Positions 1 to 9,033 of a stretch of 39,587 nt of DNA are shown here, one piece after another. Both the position numbers and the translations under genes were made by a program. Below the pieces are notes generated by a model. The model worked only from the letters and a program-made list of their open reading frames with translations, did not search any database and was not told where the DNA came from. The first letter of the stretch is position 1. The number at the start of each line of letters is the position of its first letter. Source of the DNA: Bacteroidales bacterium UBA5371 (GTDB lineage Bacteria; Bacteroidota; Bacteroidia; Bacteroidales; P3); NCBI GenBank assembly GCA_002407855.1, contig DHPF01000005.1:1456-41042 (forward strand), written 5' to 3'.

Positions 1-890
1 TCCATCTAAGGTTGCAGTGGTTTGAGTAAATGTTGTTACTGGTGAAGTTACAACTGTTGGAGGATTAACTGTGGTGAAAGTTAAAGTTGTTCCATAGGTT
101 GTATCTATTGAAGTCATTGCATAAGCTCTAACTTCATAAGTAATATCAGCTGTTAAATTAATTAAGTTGTAAGTTAAAGTTGCTCCTATTACTGCTTGAT
201 TTGTCCAAGTGGTAGCAGTAGCTACTCTCCATTCAAAACCTTGCTCTAAGATAGTTTCACTGCCTTCGGTTATAGTTCCATTTAGTGTTGCTGTGGTTTG
301 AGTAATTGCTGTTACTGGTGAAGTTACAACTGTTGGAGGATTAACTGTAATGAAAGCTAATGTTTGTCCATAGGTTGTATCTATTGTTGTCATTGCATAA
401 GCTCTAACTTCATAGTTAGTATTTGCTGTTAAACCTGCTAAATTATAAGTTAGAGTTGTTCCGGTTACTGCTTGAGTTGTCCAAGTGGTTGCAGTAGCTT
501 CTTTCCATACAAAACCTTGCTCTGTGATAGTTTCACTTCCTGCGGTTATTGTTCCATTTAGAATTGCTGTGGTTTGAGTAATTGCTGTTATTGGTGAAGT
601 TACAACTGTTGGAGGATTAACAGTAGTGAAAGCTTCTAAGGTTCCATAGGTTGTGTCGGCTGATGTTCTTACATAAGCTCTAACCTCATAGTTAGTATTT
701 GCTGTTAAGCCTGCTAAATTATAAGTTAGAGTTGTTCCTATTACAGGTTGCATTGTCCAAGTGGTTGCAGTAGCTTCTTTCCATGCAAATCCCTTTGCTA
801 AAATTGTTCTTGTGCCTGCTGTAAATGTTCCATTAAGTGTTGCAGTGGTTTGAGTAATTGCTGTTATTGGTGAAGTTGCAACTGTTGGAG
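1..890. repeat. 276-bp tandem repeats inside the giant secreted protein gene
   Basis: The marker TGTTGGAGG recurs at 883, 607, 331 and 55, exactly 276 bases apart each time, so three full units and the start of a fourth are visible. Each unit encodes 92 residues starting PPTV.TSP.TAITQTTA.LNG and ending in NYEVRAYA...DTTYG...AF.TVN, a fibronectin III-like fold. Adjacent units are nearly identical over long stretches, which implies recent duplication or gene conversion. The array continues past the left edge. Confidence 0.93.
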
Positions 891-3800
891 GTGTGTGTTC
901 GGTTTGGAATTGCAATGGTATCCACTCAGAATAATGATTAACTCCACATACTGCTCTAACATAAACAGTATTATTTGTACCAGGTGTTAAGTCTGTCAAT
1001 TGGTATGAAGCATTGGTAACCTCAACTGGTGTTCCTGTTAAGCCAAGTCGCACTTCCCATGTTGTTTCATTTTCACCTGCTGTCCATTCTATATCGGCAG
1101 TGGTCTGAGTAATATTTGAGGCTGTAAGAGCAGTTGGGTCTAAACATGCAATTTCTAAATGTAAATCATCTATTGTCAAATAATATGGTGTAGTATTTGA
1201 TTTAGCGAAAATACCTATATTATAATTACCGCTTGTTGGTACTGTAAAGACTCCTGTGTATTTTTGATATGTGGTATTTGTTAATCCTGATGTAAGTGGG
1301 GTTCCAATAGCAGATACAAAGGTTGTTGTATCTACTGCATTGTATAAGCTTGCTGAAAGTTCTTGCCATCCAGAAGAACCATTTGCAACATAATAGAATG
1401 AAAACTTATAATTAACCCCAGCTGTTAAATCAAATTCAGGAGTAAATAATCTATTCCAACATCCATAAACGAAATAAGCATAATTATTCCCTGTTCTTGC
1501 AAAACGATTATTACTTGCTGAACCAATACTAGTAGTTAATTTAGATGCAGTTGCTCCCATTTTAACAAAACAAGTTGGTAGATTTCCAGCAGCTCCAATA
1601 TTTTCAAAACTTTCTTCCCATGGTAATTCTGTAATTGCTCCACATGCAGTACTGAAATGACTTGTAACAGCCATACTGTAATCAGTTGGTGAACATTCCG
1701 CAGTGATTCTCACTTGATAGAGTGAAGAATGATCTAATGGAGATAGGATAAAGGCTGAATTTGTAGTCGCAGTTTGGGAAAGCCATGTTGTTCCATCTAA
1801 AGAGTATTCAACTAACCAAGAAGTGGCTGTACCATTTTCTGTCCAAGATAGGGTTGCACTTGATGCGGTTGTTGTATCTATTACAATATTTGATACAGAT
1901 GCACAAGTTTGTGGTATAATAGAAATATTATCTATTGCAACAGGAGGTTGTGTCCCACTACTTCCATCATTTCTCCAAACAAAAACTAATCTTTGCATTG
2001 AATTTTGATATTGTGAAGCAGGTAGTAGTAATGATCTTGTCTGCCAATCTGCTTGTAGATTTAATCTATTAATAATCTCTGATCCTCCAACAGGAAATTC
2101 TGTTTCTGGAACAGATTGATCAATTGGAAGAGTGTAAACTCTTAAATAATCATAAGTAGATTCTCCACCGCCCATCCAGTCAAATGAAAGAGCATATTCA
2201 GCAGCAGGAGAAGTTCCAAAATCTATTAAAGCAGAAGCGTATGCATAGGTTTGAGAACTTCTATAATATCTATGAGTTAATCCTAATGAATCACTAATAT
2301 AAAGAGCGTTTCCAGTTTCTTCTGGATGATTTATTACTGAACCAATAAACCATTTATTAGTATCAGGATTAGTAAATGTCCATTCGCTAATATTACTTAA
2401 ATCATTGAAGTTTTGTATATATGGAAGAGTTTGTACAGGTTCAATATTTGGTATAACAACACTATCCAATTGAGACCAAGCTCCACCACAAGCTTGACGT
2501 ACAGAAACAAAATATTTGCTCCCTGAGGTTAAGCTATTAATTATGTAAGGAACTTCTGATGCTAATGCAATAGGAATTATGGTTGCAGTGCTTGGGTTAA
2601 AACTTGCTGCATCATCTGCTGTTCCATAAGCTAACTCCCAAGTTTCTCCTGCCTCAGCATTATCTGTTGAGAAGTTTACCTTCATTGAAGTAAAAGTAAG
2701 AACAGTTGCATCAACATTATATACTTCTGGGCATAAAGGGATTTCATTTATAGAAAAATTATCTATATACATATAATTATCACCATTAGAAACTGTACTT
2801 TCTGCATATATTCCTATTTTACAAATTCCTGTATATGGTTGTTGAGATGAATCTAATAGTTTTATGGTTATATGAGTTGCTGCTGGTCCAAAATTAGAAT
2901 AATTTTTATCTAAATCACTATCTCCATCATACCAAATTGTTGCATTTGCTGATGACCATGTTAATCCATTATCTAAAGAAACTACAACTGCAAACTTATC
3001 GTCTGGTGCAGCCGCAGGAGTAGATGTAGGTGCTCCACTATAGGCTGACAAAGCAACATCCATTTCAACTTGGTATTGAGTAGTTCCATCTCCTAAATCT
3101 AATGATGGAGAGATAACCCAATAATTAAAAGAAGTTCCGTAAACATTAGCTCTTAAAACAGTATCTAAAACATTGGAATGTGCCCATCCACTTGTTGATG
3201 GAGAAAGTGTTGAATCTAATAAAGCACTCATTCTAGTCCAACATGTTGGTTCTATAAAAATGGATGATTGGAAGTTTTCAGTATATGGAAGTGTGGCAGG
3301 AGTACAATTTGTTCTAAATGTTATAGGAAGAGTTGGATCAGAAAAAGTTCCATCACCACAATCTGTTCTCATATAAACACTATATCTTGTATTTGGAATA
3401 AGGGTAGTTAATGTATGCGGAGAGGCAGTTGCTTGAATTGTTTCAATAGTATTAGTTGATAGATTTTCTAAGATTATTTCCCAAGCATTATCAGTAGTAT
3501 TTGCTGCCTCCCAAGTTAAATTTGCTTGATCATATCCAACATTTGATACAACTAAATCTGTTGGAGGGAAACATGTTGGTAATGCACTTATCTTTACATC
3601 ATCAATATAAACACTTCCATTTGCAATTTTCTTTCTAACAAATGCCAAGCGATAATCTCCACTCAATGAACTAAGATTAACTTCAATTTCTGCGTATGCA
3701 GTTGTAAGTAAGGTGTCTAATGAAGCAATTAATACAAAATTACTATTAGCTCCATTCCAATCTTCAGCTGAAACATCCATTGCATAGACTAATAAATCTG

Positions 3801-4974
3801 GATTATATAAAGAGGAAGATTTCTTAGACCAGAAATTTAATCTTTCATTACCTGTCAAAGTAATTATAGGAGAAACTAACCAATCATTATTATTATAAGA
3901 TGCTGTAGTAGCAGTTGCTGATGAATAACCATACATGTACGCAGCACCGCTTCCATTATTTGAAGAAGTACTTCTTTGCCAATAGTATGTTGAAGTATTT
4001 AATGAATCTATAACAAACCAACAATATGGAGCTGGTTTATTTCCCGGGACAACAGCAACAGTATTAAAAGCATCTTCAAAACCTTCTATCCATGGAAATT
4101 GAGTAATTGTTCCACATGCTGTTCTTAAGCTAATAATGGAAGAAAGAGCCGATGTACATTCTGGAGTTACTCTAATATTATATTGAGTATTTGCATTAAG
4201 ATTAGTAATTACATGTGTATTGCCAGAGATTCCAGGAATTAATGTTGCATCTGCCCATTCTTGAGAGCTTGTTTTGTATTCAATTAAATAAGATGCTACA
4301 TCAATATTGGCATCCCAAGTTATTGTAGCTTGATTAGGCAATACGTTAGAATATGCTAAATTTGATGGAGCAAAACAAAAACCAGGATCTGCTGGTGTTA
4401 TGACAAATTTAGTATTAGGTCTTGAAGCGCCAAAACCTTTATTTGATGCAGCAGGTGCAGATGGATCAATATCATTATCATCTTGATAATAATACAAACA
4501 AGATGCAAAACTTGATGTATGTGATTGCCATGAACGAGAAGCATAATTTCCTGTATTTTTATCAATAGCAATTAATAAATTATCAATCCCATTATATAAA
4601 AAAGGAGTTGTTAAAGTAATATAATTCCATCCATGATTAAAAGTAACTGTGCCACTAAAAATCTGTGTAAGATTTGCAAGCGGCTCAAAATCTGTATTAG
4701 AAACAAATGCAGTTTTTGTTGTATTTCCCGCATATATTACAATATCCTCTGTTCTAGCAGATGTACTTGTCATGTAATATGCAATTTGAGAAATTGTTCC
4801 ACCCATAATTTCAGATGAACTATAGATGGTTTGAGTGTAACTATAATCATAGTTACAATGCATTGGGACATAAGACGTGGTAGATGTGCCACTACCAATA
4901 GTAATTTCGCCTTGCGACCAACCTTGAATAGCAAACATTATCGTTGCTATCATTAAAAATAATAATCGTTTCAT
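1..4974 (-). CDS. Giant secreted fibronectin III / adhesin-like repeat protein (3' end outside window)
   Basis: The reading frame is open from the ATG at 4972-4974 down to base 1 with no stop, giving 1658 codons; the C-terminus lies beyond the window. Residues 1-20 form a signal peptide (MKRLLFLMIATIMFA..., cleavage near WSQ). A beta-rich N-terminal module with GSGTSTTSYVP follows (about 22-170). After it, fibronectin III-like modules (TWDANIDVASYLIEY, LTWEAANTTDNAWEI, LSWTENGTATSWLVEY) alternate with MAM/cleaved-adhesin-like modules introduced by LPW.E.FE or LPYIQNF motifs. From about residue 1364 there are 92-residue tandem repeats. This build is typical of Bacteroidota proteins exported by Sec and then T9SS. 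A C-terminal sorting domain is expected but cannot be seen. The role is probably adhesion or binding of extracellular polymer; no enzymatic domain was recognised. It has its own promoter just upstream. Confidence 0.9.
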   Translation of the reverse strand, partial: MKRLLFLMIATIMFAIQGWSQGEITIGSGTSTTSYVPMHCNYDYSYTQTIYSSSEIMGGTISQIAYYMTSTSARTEDIVIYAGNTTKTAFVSNTDFEPLANLTQIFSGTVTFNHGWNYITLTTPFLYNGIDNLLIAIDKNTGNYASRSWQSHTSSFASCLYYYQDDNDIDPSAPAASNKGFGASRPNTKFVITPADPGFCFAPSNLAYSNVLPNQATITWDANIDVASYLIEYKTSSQEWADATLIPGISGNTHVITNLNANTQYNIRVTPECTSALSSIISLRTACGTITQFPWIEGFEDAFNTVAVVPGNKPAPYCWFVIDSLNTSTYYWQRSTSSNNGSGAAYMYGYSSATATTASYNNNDWLVSPIITLTGNERLNFWSKKSSSLYNPDLLVYAMDVSAEDWNGANSNFVLIASLDTLLTTAYAEIEVNLSSLSGDYRLAFVRKKIANGSVYIDDVKISALPTCFPPTDLVVSNVGYDQANLTWEAANTTDNAWEIILENLSTNTIETIQATASPHTLTTLIPNTRYSVYMRTDCGDGTFSDPTLPITFRTNCTPATLPYTENFQSSIFIEPTCWTRMSALLDSTLSPSTSGWAHSNVLDTVLRANVYGTSFNYWVISPSLDLGDGTTQYQVEMDVALSAYSGAPTSTPAAAPDDKFAVVVSLDNGLTWSSANATIWYDGDSDLDKNYSNFGPAATHITIKLLDSSQQPYTGICKIGIYAESTVSNGDNYMYIDNFSINEIPLCPEVYNVDATVLTFTSMKVNFSTDNAEAGETWELAYGTADDAASFNPSTATIIPIALASEVPYIINSLTSGSKYFVSVRQACGGAWSQLDSVVIPNIEPVQTLPYIQNFNDLSNISEWTFTNPDTNKWFIGSVINHPEETGNALYISDSLGLTHRYYRSSQTYAYASALIDFGTSPAAEYALSFDWMGGGESTYDYLRVYTLPIDQSVPETEFPVGGSEIINRLNLQADWQTRSLLLPASQYQNSMQRLVFVWRNDGSSGTQPPVAIDNISIIPQTCASVSNIVIDTTTASSATLSWTENGTATSWLVEYSLDGTTWLSQTATTNSAFILSPLDHSSLYQVRITAECSPTDYSMAVTSHFSTACGAITELPWEESFENIGAAGNLPTCFVKMGATASKLTTSIGSASNNRFARTGNNYAYFVYGCWNRLFTPEFDLTAGVNYKFSFYYVANGSSGWQELSASLYNAVDTTTFVSAIGTPLTSGLTNTTYQKYTGVFTVPTSGNYNIGIFAKSNTTPYYLTIDDLHLEIACLDPTALTASNITQTTADIEWTAGENETTWEVRLGLTGTPVEVTNASYQLTDLTPGTNNTVYVRAVCGVNHYSEWIPLQFQTEHTPPTVATSPITAITQTTATLNGTFTAGTRTILAKGFAWKEATATTWTMQPVIGTTLTYNLAGLTANTNYEVRAYVRTSADTTYGTLEAFTTVNPPTVVTSPITAITQTTAILNGTITAGSETITEQGFVWKEATATTWTTQAVTGTTLTYNLAGLTANTNYEVRAYAMTTIDTTYGQTLAFITVNPPTVVTSPVTAITQTTATLNGTITEGSETILEQGFEWRVATATTWTNQAVIGATLTYNLINLTADITYEVRAYAMTSIDTTYGTTLTFTTVNPPTVVTSPVTTFTQTTATLDG

Positions 4975-5036
4975 AAAAACCTATTTTAAATTAATAAACT
5001 TTCTATACATTAAATTTATAGAATATATTTAGTGTG

Positions 5037-5069
5037 CAAAGTTAAAGCATTAATAATTTAAAAACCAAA
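5037..5069 (-). promoter_or_regulatory. Bacteroidota-type promoter of the giant secreted protein gene
   Basis: On the minus strand TTTG (5066-5069), 21 bases and TAACTTTG (5037-5044) match the TTTG/TAnnTTTG promoter of this phylum. Transcription would start near 5030, leaving a leader of about 55 bases before the ATG at 4974. Confidence 0.7.
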
Positions 5070-5473
5070 TTTTTTGTGGGAAATAATTTCATTTTTTAGT
5101 AATCCATAAGAACTCAATGAGTTATAGATATTAAAAGACAATTCAAAACAAAATAAGATTTAATGTAAATAAGACATGTTCAATGAGTTTTACTTAAGCA
5201 ATAAGCCTATTAGTTTTATCTAAGATTAGAATAAGGTTTTAAATTTTTAAAACGAAGTTTTAATCTATCAAAACTTCGTTTCATTTTTATGTAATCGCAT
5301 TATTTCGGAACTAATCTTTAATGCATTAACATAATGATCTATATAAAAAAACTTGTGCAAAATAGATAGGTTGTGTAAGAAATCGATAATATTAGTTAAA
5401 CACAGAGAAATAATATATGCTATTAGAAAATAACCATAATCTTACTACTATGTAAATATTTGCACACAGCTGT
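5070..5473. other. Intergenic stretch with an orphan 12-bp hairpin
   Basis: About 400 AT-rich bases hold no credible gene. The only clear structure is a perfect 12-bp inverted repeat at 5250-5281 (AAACGAAGTTTT, 8-base loop, AAAACTTCGTTT), followed on the plus strand by CATTTTTAT. No plus-strand gene lies upstream of it, so if it is a terminator its transcript is unidentified. Confidence 0.6.
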
Positions 5474-5515
5474 AAATAAAAAAAACGTTGTTCAATTAGA
5501 TTAGAACAACGTTTT
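5474..5515 (-). terminator. Intrinsic terminator of the ribosomal protein operon
   Basis: A perfect 12-bp stem (5482-5493 with 5504-5515, AAAACGTTGTTC against GAACAACGTTTT) has a 10-base loop. On the minus strand an eight-T run follows it. It lies about 30 bases past the rplQ stop and ends the long minus-strand operon. Confidence 0.88.
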
Positions 5516-5544
5516 TTAGGATAGTATTAATCAAAAAGTATAGC

Positions 5545-6108
5545 TTATTCTGATTTTTCTTCAGTTTCTGGAGTTTGTTCAGCAGATTGTTCAACTTCGT
5601 TCTTAACTTCCTCAACAGTGTTAGCTTGTTCAAGATTATTTTCTTCAGCCTTTGCTTCTACATTGTTTAATTCTGCATTTTCTGTTTTCTTTGTTCTTCC
5701 TCTACGAGTTGTTTTTGCTTTTGCTGGTTTTGCGTCCTTTAATAGGTTCTCATTATAATCTACCAATTCCATCATAACCATTTCTGCTCCATCTCCTTGA
5801 CGACGACCCACCTTTAATATTCTTGTATATCCGCCATTTCTTGTTGCAACTTTTCCAGATATTTCTCTAAAAAGTTCTGTAACAGCTTCTTTGTTTTGAA
5901 GATAACTAAATACTATACGTCTTTGATGTGTTGAATCAGTTTTTGATTTTGTGATTAATGGTTCAACATATCCTCTTAAAGCTCTTGCTTTGGCTAATGT
6001 AGTTTCTATTCTCTTATGTAATATCAAAGAAGCTGCCATATTAGATAACATTGCTGCTCTATGTGCTTGAGTTCTTGATAATTTATTTATTTTGCAACCG
6101 TGTCTCAT
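5545..6108 (-). CDS. rplQ: 50S ribosomal protein L17 (bL17)
   Basis: Large-subunit protein near the peptide exit tunnel. The start MRHGCKINKLSRTQAHRAAM and the block NGGYTRILKVGRRQGDGAEM are diagnostic of L17. The conserved core takes up about residues 1-121. It is followed by a low-complexity tail of some 65 residues, basic first (AKTTRRGRTKK) and then strongly acidic (Glu-rich, to residue 187), which the core fold does not need; extended L17 tails are known in Bacteroidota. It is the last gene of the operon, 5 bases after rpoA, and is followed by a clear intrinsic terminator. Confidence 0.97.
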   Translation of the reverse strand: MRHGCKINKLSRTQAHRAAMLSNMAASLILHKRIETTLAKARALRGYVEPLITKSKTDSTHQRRIVFSYLQNKEAVTELFREISGKVATRNGGYTRILKVGRRQGDGAEMVMMELVDYNENLLKDAKPAKAKTTRRGRTKKTENAELNNVEAKAEENNLEQANTVEEVKNEVEQSAEQTPETEEKSE

Positions 6109-6113
6109 TTTTC

Positions 6114-7106
6114 TTATTCTTTATCTAATTTATATTTCACAATACTAATTCCGAATTCTAACCCTTTTGATTTTACAAGGTTTTCTAATTCTGCCAATGA
6201 TTTTCTTCCAAAGTTACGGAACTTTAATAAATCAGCTTTATTGTATGCAACTAATTCTCCAAGTGTTTCTACTTCTGCGGCTTTCAAACAATTTAATGCT
6301 CTAACTGATAAGTCTAAATCTGTTAGTTTTGTTTTTAATATTTGACGAACATGTAATGTGGTTTCGTCAAACTCCTCAGTTAAAGGTTTAATCTCAGCTT
6401 GAATTGAAATCTTTTCATCAGAGAAGAGCATAAAGTGCTGTATAAGGATTGAAGCAGCTTCGGTTAATGCATCTTTTGGAGTTATGGAACCATCGGTATC
6501 TATTTCAAATATTAACTTATCATAATCAGTTTTTTGTTCAACGCGAAAGTTTTCAACATCATATTTCACATTCTTTATTGGAGTGTGAATGGAGTCTATT
6601 GATATTGTATTTATTATATCGTTAGGCTTTTTATTCTCTTCAGCAGGAACATAACCTCTGCCTTTTTCTATACAGAGTTCAATATTTAATTTAACTTCTG
6701 GCTCCATTCTACATATTTCAAAGTCTGTATTGATAATTTGAAAATTATTCAAATGCTTGTTAATATCTCCTGCCTTAAAAACATTCTTCCCTGTGAAAGT
6801 AAAGTTAATTATCTCACTTTCCTCATCTTCAATTAGACGCTTGAAACGGAGTTCTTTTAAATTTAATATTATTTCTGTCATATCTTCAATTACTCCTGGT
6901 ATTGTTGCAAATTCATGCTCAACACCTTCTATTCTTATGGAAGTAATTGCAAAACCTTCTAAGGATGATATCAATATTCTTCGCAAAGCGTTACCTATTG
7001 TTATTCCATAGCCAGGTTCAAGCGGACGAAATTCAAACTTTCCGTGAAAATCATCCGACTCTATCATTATAACCTTGTCAGGTTGCTGAAAAGCTAATAT
7101 GGCCAT
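6114..7106 (-). CDS. rpoA: RNA polymerase subunit alpha
   Basis: Alpha subunit that seeds core RNA polymerase assembly and contacts upstream DNA and activators. At 330 residues it is full length. The N-terminal dimerisation domain (about 1-235) carries GNALRRILISSLEG. A linker leads to the C-terminal domain (about 255-330) with LTDLDLSVRALNCLKAA and LLKFRNFGRKSLAELE, the helix-hairpin-helix DNA-contact region. Its position between rpsD and rplQ is the classic alpha-operon order. No unusual changes were noticed. Confidence 0.98.
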   Translation of the reverse strand: MAILAFQQPDKVIMIESDDFHGKFEFRPLEPGYGITIGNALRRILISSLEGFAITSIRIEGVEHEFATIPGVIEDMTEIILNLKELRFKRLIEDEESEIINFTFTGKNVFKAGDINKHLNNFQIINTDFEICRMEPEVKLNIELCIEKGRGYVPAEENKKPNDIINTISIDSIHTPIKNVKYDVENFRVEQKTDYDKLIFEIDTDGSITPKDALTEAASILIQHFMLFSDEKISIQAEIKPLTEEFDETTLHVRQILKTKLTDLDLSVRALNCLKAAEVETLGELVAYNKADLLKFRNFGRKSLAELENLVKSKGLEFGISIVKYKLDKE

Positions 7107-7125
7107 TTTATTTTTGTTTTAAATC

Positions 7126-7731
7126 TTATTTAGAATACAATTCAACTATTAATTGTTCATTGATATTTTCAGGAATATCTGAACGTTCTGGATAGTTCAT
7201 AAACTTTCCACTCAATTGAGCTTTATCAAAATCTAACCATGAATAACGATTAACTGTTCCTTCTAAGGAGTCTGTAATTATTTCTAATGATTTTGAACGT
7301 TCACGAACTCCTACTATATCACCTGGTTTTAGCATATATGAGGGAATATTTACTAATTCTCCATTTACTAAAATATGACGATGTGATACTAATTGACGAG
7401 CTTGATTTCTTGTTTTTGCAATTCCTAAACGATAAACAACGTTGTCAAGACGAGATTCTATTAGTTGTAATAATACAACACCTGTAATTCCTCTCTTACT
7501 TGCAGCTTTTTCAAATATATTACGGAATTGTCTTTCTAATATTCCATAAGTGTATTTGGCTTTTTGTTTTTCGTTTAACTGAATTCCGTATTCGGATTGT
7601 TTAGCTCTACGTTTGTTTTGTCCATGTTGTCCTGGACTATAATTCTTTCTGTCAAGAGTTTTGTCAGCACCAAATATTGGTTCTCTAAATCTTCTTGCTA
7701 TTTTGGTTTTTGGACCAGTATATCTTGCCAT
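7126..7731 (-). CDS. rpsD: 30S ribosomal protein S4 (uS4)
   Basis: Primary 16S rRNA-binding protein of the small-subunit body, which also affects decoding accuracy. It is 201 residues long. It begins MARYTGPKTKIARRFREPIF and contains the S4 RNA-binding domain (about 90-150, with SRLDNVVYRLGIAKTRNQAR and HILVNG). The N-terminal zinc-finger cysteines found in some S4 forms are absent, so this is the zinc-free type. It sits 19 bases before rpoA. In other bacteria S4 represses the alpha operon, and a structured spacer before rpsK here could be relevant. Confidence 0.98.
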   Translation of the reverse strand: MARYTGPKTKIARRFREPIFGADKTLDRKNYSPGQHGQNKRRAKQSEYGIQLNEKQKAKYTYGILERQFRNIFEKAASKRGITGVVLLQLIESRLDNVVYRLGIAKTRNQARQLVSHRHILVNGELVNIPSYMLKPGDIVGVRERSKSLEIITDSLEGTVNRYSWLDFDKAQLSGKFMNYPERSDIPENINEQLIVELYSK

Positions 7732-7763
7732 AACTATTTCTTCTTTTTAATCAAATTAAATAA

Positions 7764-8153
7764 CTATACACGTCTTCTTTTTGGAGGACGACATCCATTA
7801 TGAGGCACTGGCGTTACATCCATTATCTCCATAACTTCTATTCCACATGTGTTAATTGCTCTGATAGCAGATTCGCGTCCTGCTCCTGGTCCTTTAACAA
7901 ATACTTTTACTTTTCTTAGTCCGTAGTCAAATGCTGCTTTTGCGCAATCTTCTGCTGCCATTTGAGAAGCATAGGGTGTATTCTTCTTGCTTCCTCTAAA
8001 TCCCATTTTACCAGCAGATGACCATGAAATTACTTGCCCTGCATTATTGGTTAACGAAACTATGCAATTGTTGAATGATGCAAAAATAAACGCCTTGCCT
8101 TGTGGCTCTACTTTTACTACTCTTTTTTTCGTTGGTTTAGAACTTTTTGCCAT
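7764..8153 (-). CDS. rpsK: 30S ribosomal protein S11 (uS11)
   Basis: Platform protein of the 30S subunit, near the E-site mRNA path. It has 129 residues, the usual length. Recognisable blocks are ASFNNCIVSLTNNAGQVISW, MAAEDCAKAAFDYGL, VKGPGAGRESAIRA and the C-terminal signature DVTPVPHNGCRPPKRRRV. It is preceded by a 95-bp spacer, the longest internal gap of the operon, which contains a hairpin and a promoter-like motif. The gene may therefore be regulated partly apart from rpsM. Confidence 0.98.
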   Translation of the reverse strand: MAKSSKPTKKRVVKVEPQGKAFIFASFNNCIVSLTNNAGQVISWSSAGKMGFRGSKKNTPYASQMAAEDCAKAAFDYGLRKVKVFVKGPGAGRESAIRAINTCGIEVMEIMDVTPVPHNGCRPPKRRRV

Positions 8154-8190
8154 ACTTGTTCTTGTTTCTTATTTTTTTAAGTTCATAAAT

Positions 8191-8234
8191 AACAGATGTT
8201 CCAAAAATACTAAATGAGGTAATCCACATCTGTT
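8191..8234 (-). promoter_or_regulatory. Structured spacer with a possible internal promoter before rpsK
   Basis: The rpsM-rpsK spacer holds a perfect 9-bp inverted repeat (AACAGATGT at 8191-8199, ACATCTGTT at 8226-8234) enclosing 26 bases. Inside it, the minus strand reads TATTTTTG (8202-8209), a match to the TAnnTTTG promoter element, but no good TTTG lies at the right distance upstream. It could be an RNA regulatory hairpin, an internal promoter for rpsK-rpsD-rpoA-rplQ, or both. Confidence 0.4.
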
Positions 8235-8248
8235 TTAGTAATTTAATA

Positions 8249-8626
8249 TTACTTAGTTGCTTTTTTCTTATTTGCAACTGTTTTCTTTCTTCCTTTACGT
8301 GTACGAGCATTATTCTTTGTGCTTTGTCCACGAAGAGGTAATCCTATACGATGACGAATACCACGATAGCATCCTATATCCATTAGTCGTTTGATATTCA
8401 TTTGAACTTCTGAACGCAATGCTCCTTCAACTTTCACTTCATCATTAATGATTGTTCTAATAGAGTTTTGTTCGTCATCAGTCCATTCACTTACCTTTTT
8501 ATCTTCACTTATTCCAGCTTTTGCTAAAATTTGAGAAGCAGTACTTCTACCTATACCAAAGATATATGTTAAACCTATTACTCCTCTTTTATTTTTAGGT
8601 AAGTCTATACCTGCAATTCTTGCCAT
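8249..8626 (-). CDS. rpsM: 30S ribosomal protein S13 (uS13)
   Basis: Head protein of the 30S subunit that contacts the P-site tRNA and the 50S through bridges B1a and B1b. It is 125 residues long. It starts MARIAGIDLPKNKRGVIGLT, with a helix-two-turn-helix (YIFGIGRSTASQIL) and the rRNA/tRNA-contacting tail block GIRHRIGLPLRGQSTKNNAR followed by a very basic end (KGRKKTVANKKKATK). It lies 29 bases after rpmJ, the standard order. Confidence 0.98.
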   Translation of the reverse strand: MARIAGIDLPKNKRGVIGLTYIFGIGRSTASQILAKAGISEDKKVSEWTDDEQNSIRTIINDEVKVEGALRSEVQMNIKRLMDIGCYRGIRHRIGLPLRGQSTKNNARTRKGRKKTVANKKKATK

Positions 8627-8655
8627 AAACTTTATATATTATTTAGTTTTATTAA

Positions 8656-8772
8656 TTACCCTTGTCTTTGTTTAAATTTTGGATTTTTCTTATTTATAAC
8701 ATAAACCACTCCTTTTCTACGTACAACAATGCACTCTGGAGATCTTTTCTTTACTGATGTTCTAACTTTCAT
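8656..8772 (-). CDS. rpmJ: 50S ribosomal protein L36 (bL36), zinc-free form
   Basis: A 38-codon gene read directly from the sequence: it begins MKVRTSVKKRSPECIVVRRK and ends NKKNPKFKQRQG before TAA at 8656-8658. L36 binds 23S rRNA beneath the L7/L12 stalk base. Only one cysteine (C14) is present and the Cys-Cys-Cys-His zinc ribbon is missing, so this is the zinc-independent variant common in Bacteroidota. It sits between infA and rpsM as expected. Confidence 0.96.
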   Translation of the reverse strand: MKVRTSVKKRSPECIVVRRKGVVYVINKKNPKFKQRQG

Positions 8773-8813
8773 GGTCGGTAAAATGTTTATTTATTATTTT
8801 TCTTTTTATATTT

Positions 8814-9032
8814 TTATTTATGTCTGTATGATATTCTTCCTTTTGTCAAATCGTAAGGAGACATCTCAACTTGCACCTTGTCACCTGGTAATATTTTAAT
8901 ATAGTGCATTCTCATCTTCCCAGAAATATGTGCAATTATAACATGTCCATTTTCTAATTCAACTTTGAACATTGCATTTCCTAAAGATTCAATTACTATT
9001 CCATCTAATTGTATGGATGCTTGTTTAGCCAT
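8814..9032 (-). CDS. infA: Translation initiation factor IF-1
   Basis: Small OB-fold protein that occupies the 30S A site during initiation. It has 72 residues, exactly the family length. It starts MAKQASIQLDGIVIESLGNA and contains FKVELENGHVIIAHISGKMR and the C-terminal DLTKGRISYR. Its start codon lies one base beyond the map stop, so the two are almost certainly translationally coupled. Confidence 0.98.
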   Translation of the reverse strand: MAKQASIQLDGIVIESLGNAMFKVELENGHVIIAHISGKMRMHYIKILPGDKVQVEMSPYDLTKGRISYRHK

Positions 9033-9033
9033 A

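Noticed and set aside
1823..2008. Short plus-strand open frames within 1-4974 (also 3173-3376 and 4633-4818)
   Set aside because: They are antisense shadows of the continuous minus-strand secreted protein gene.
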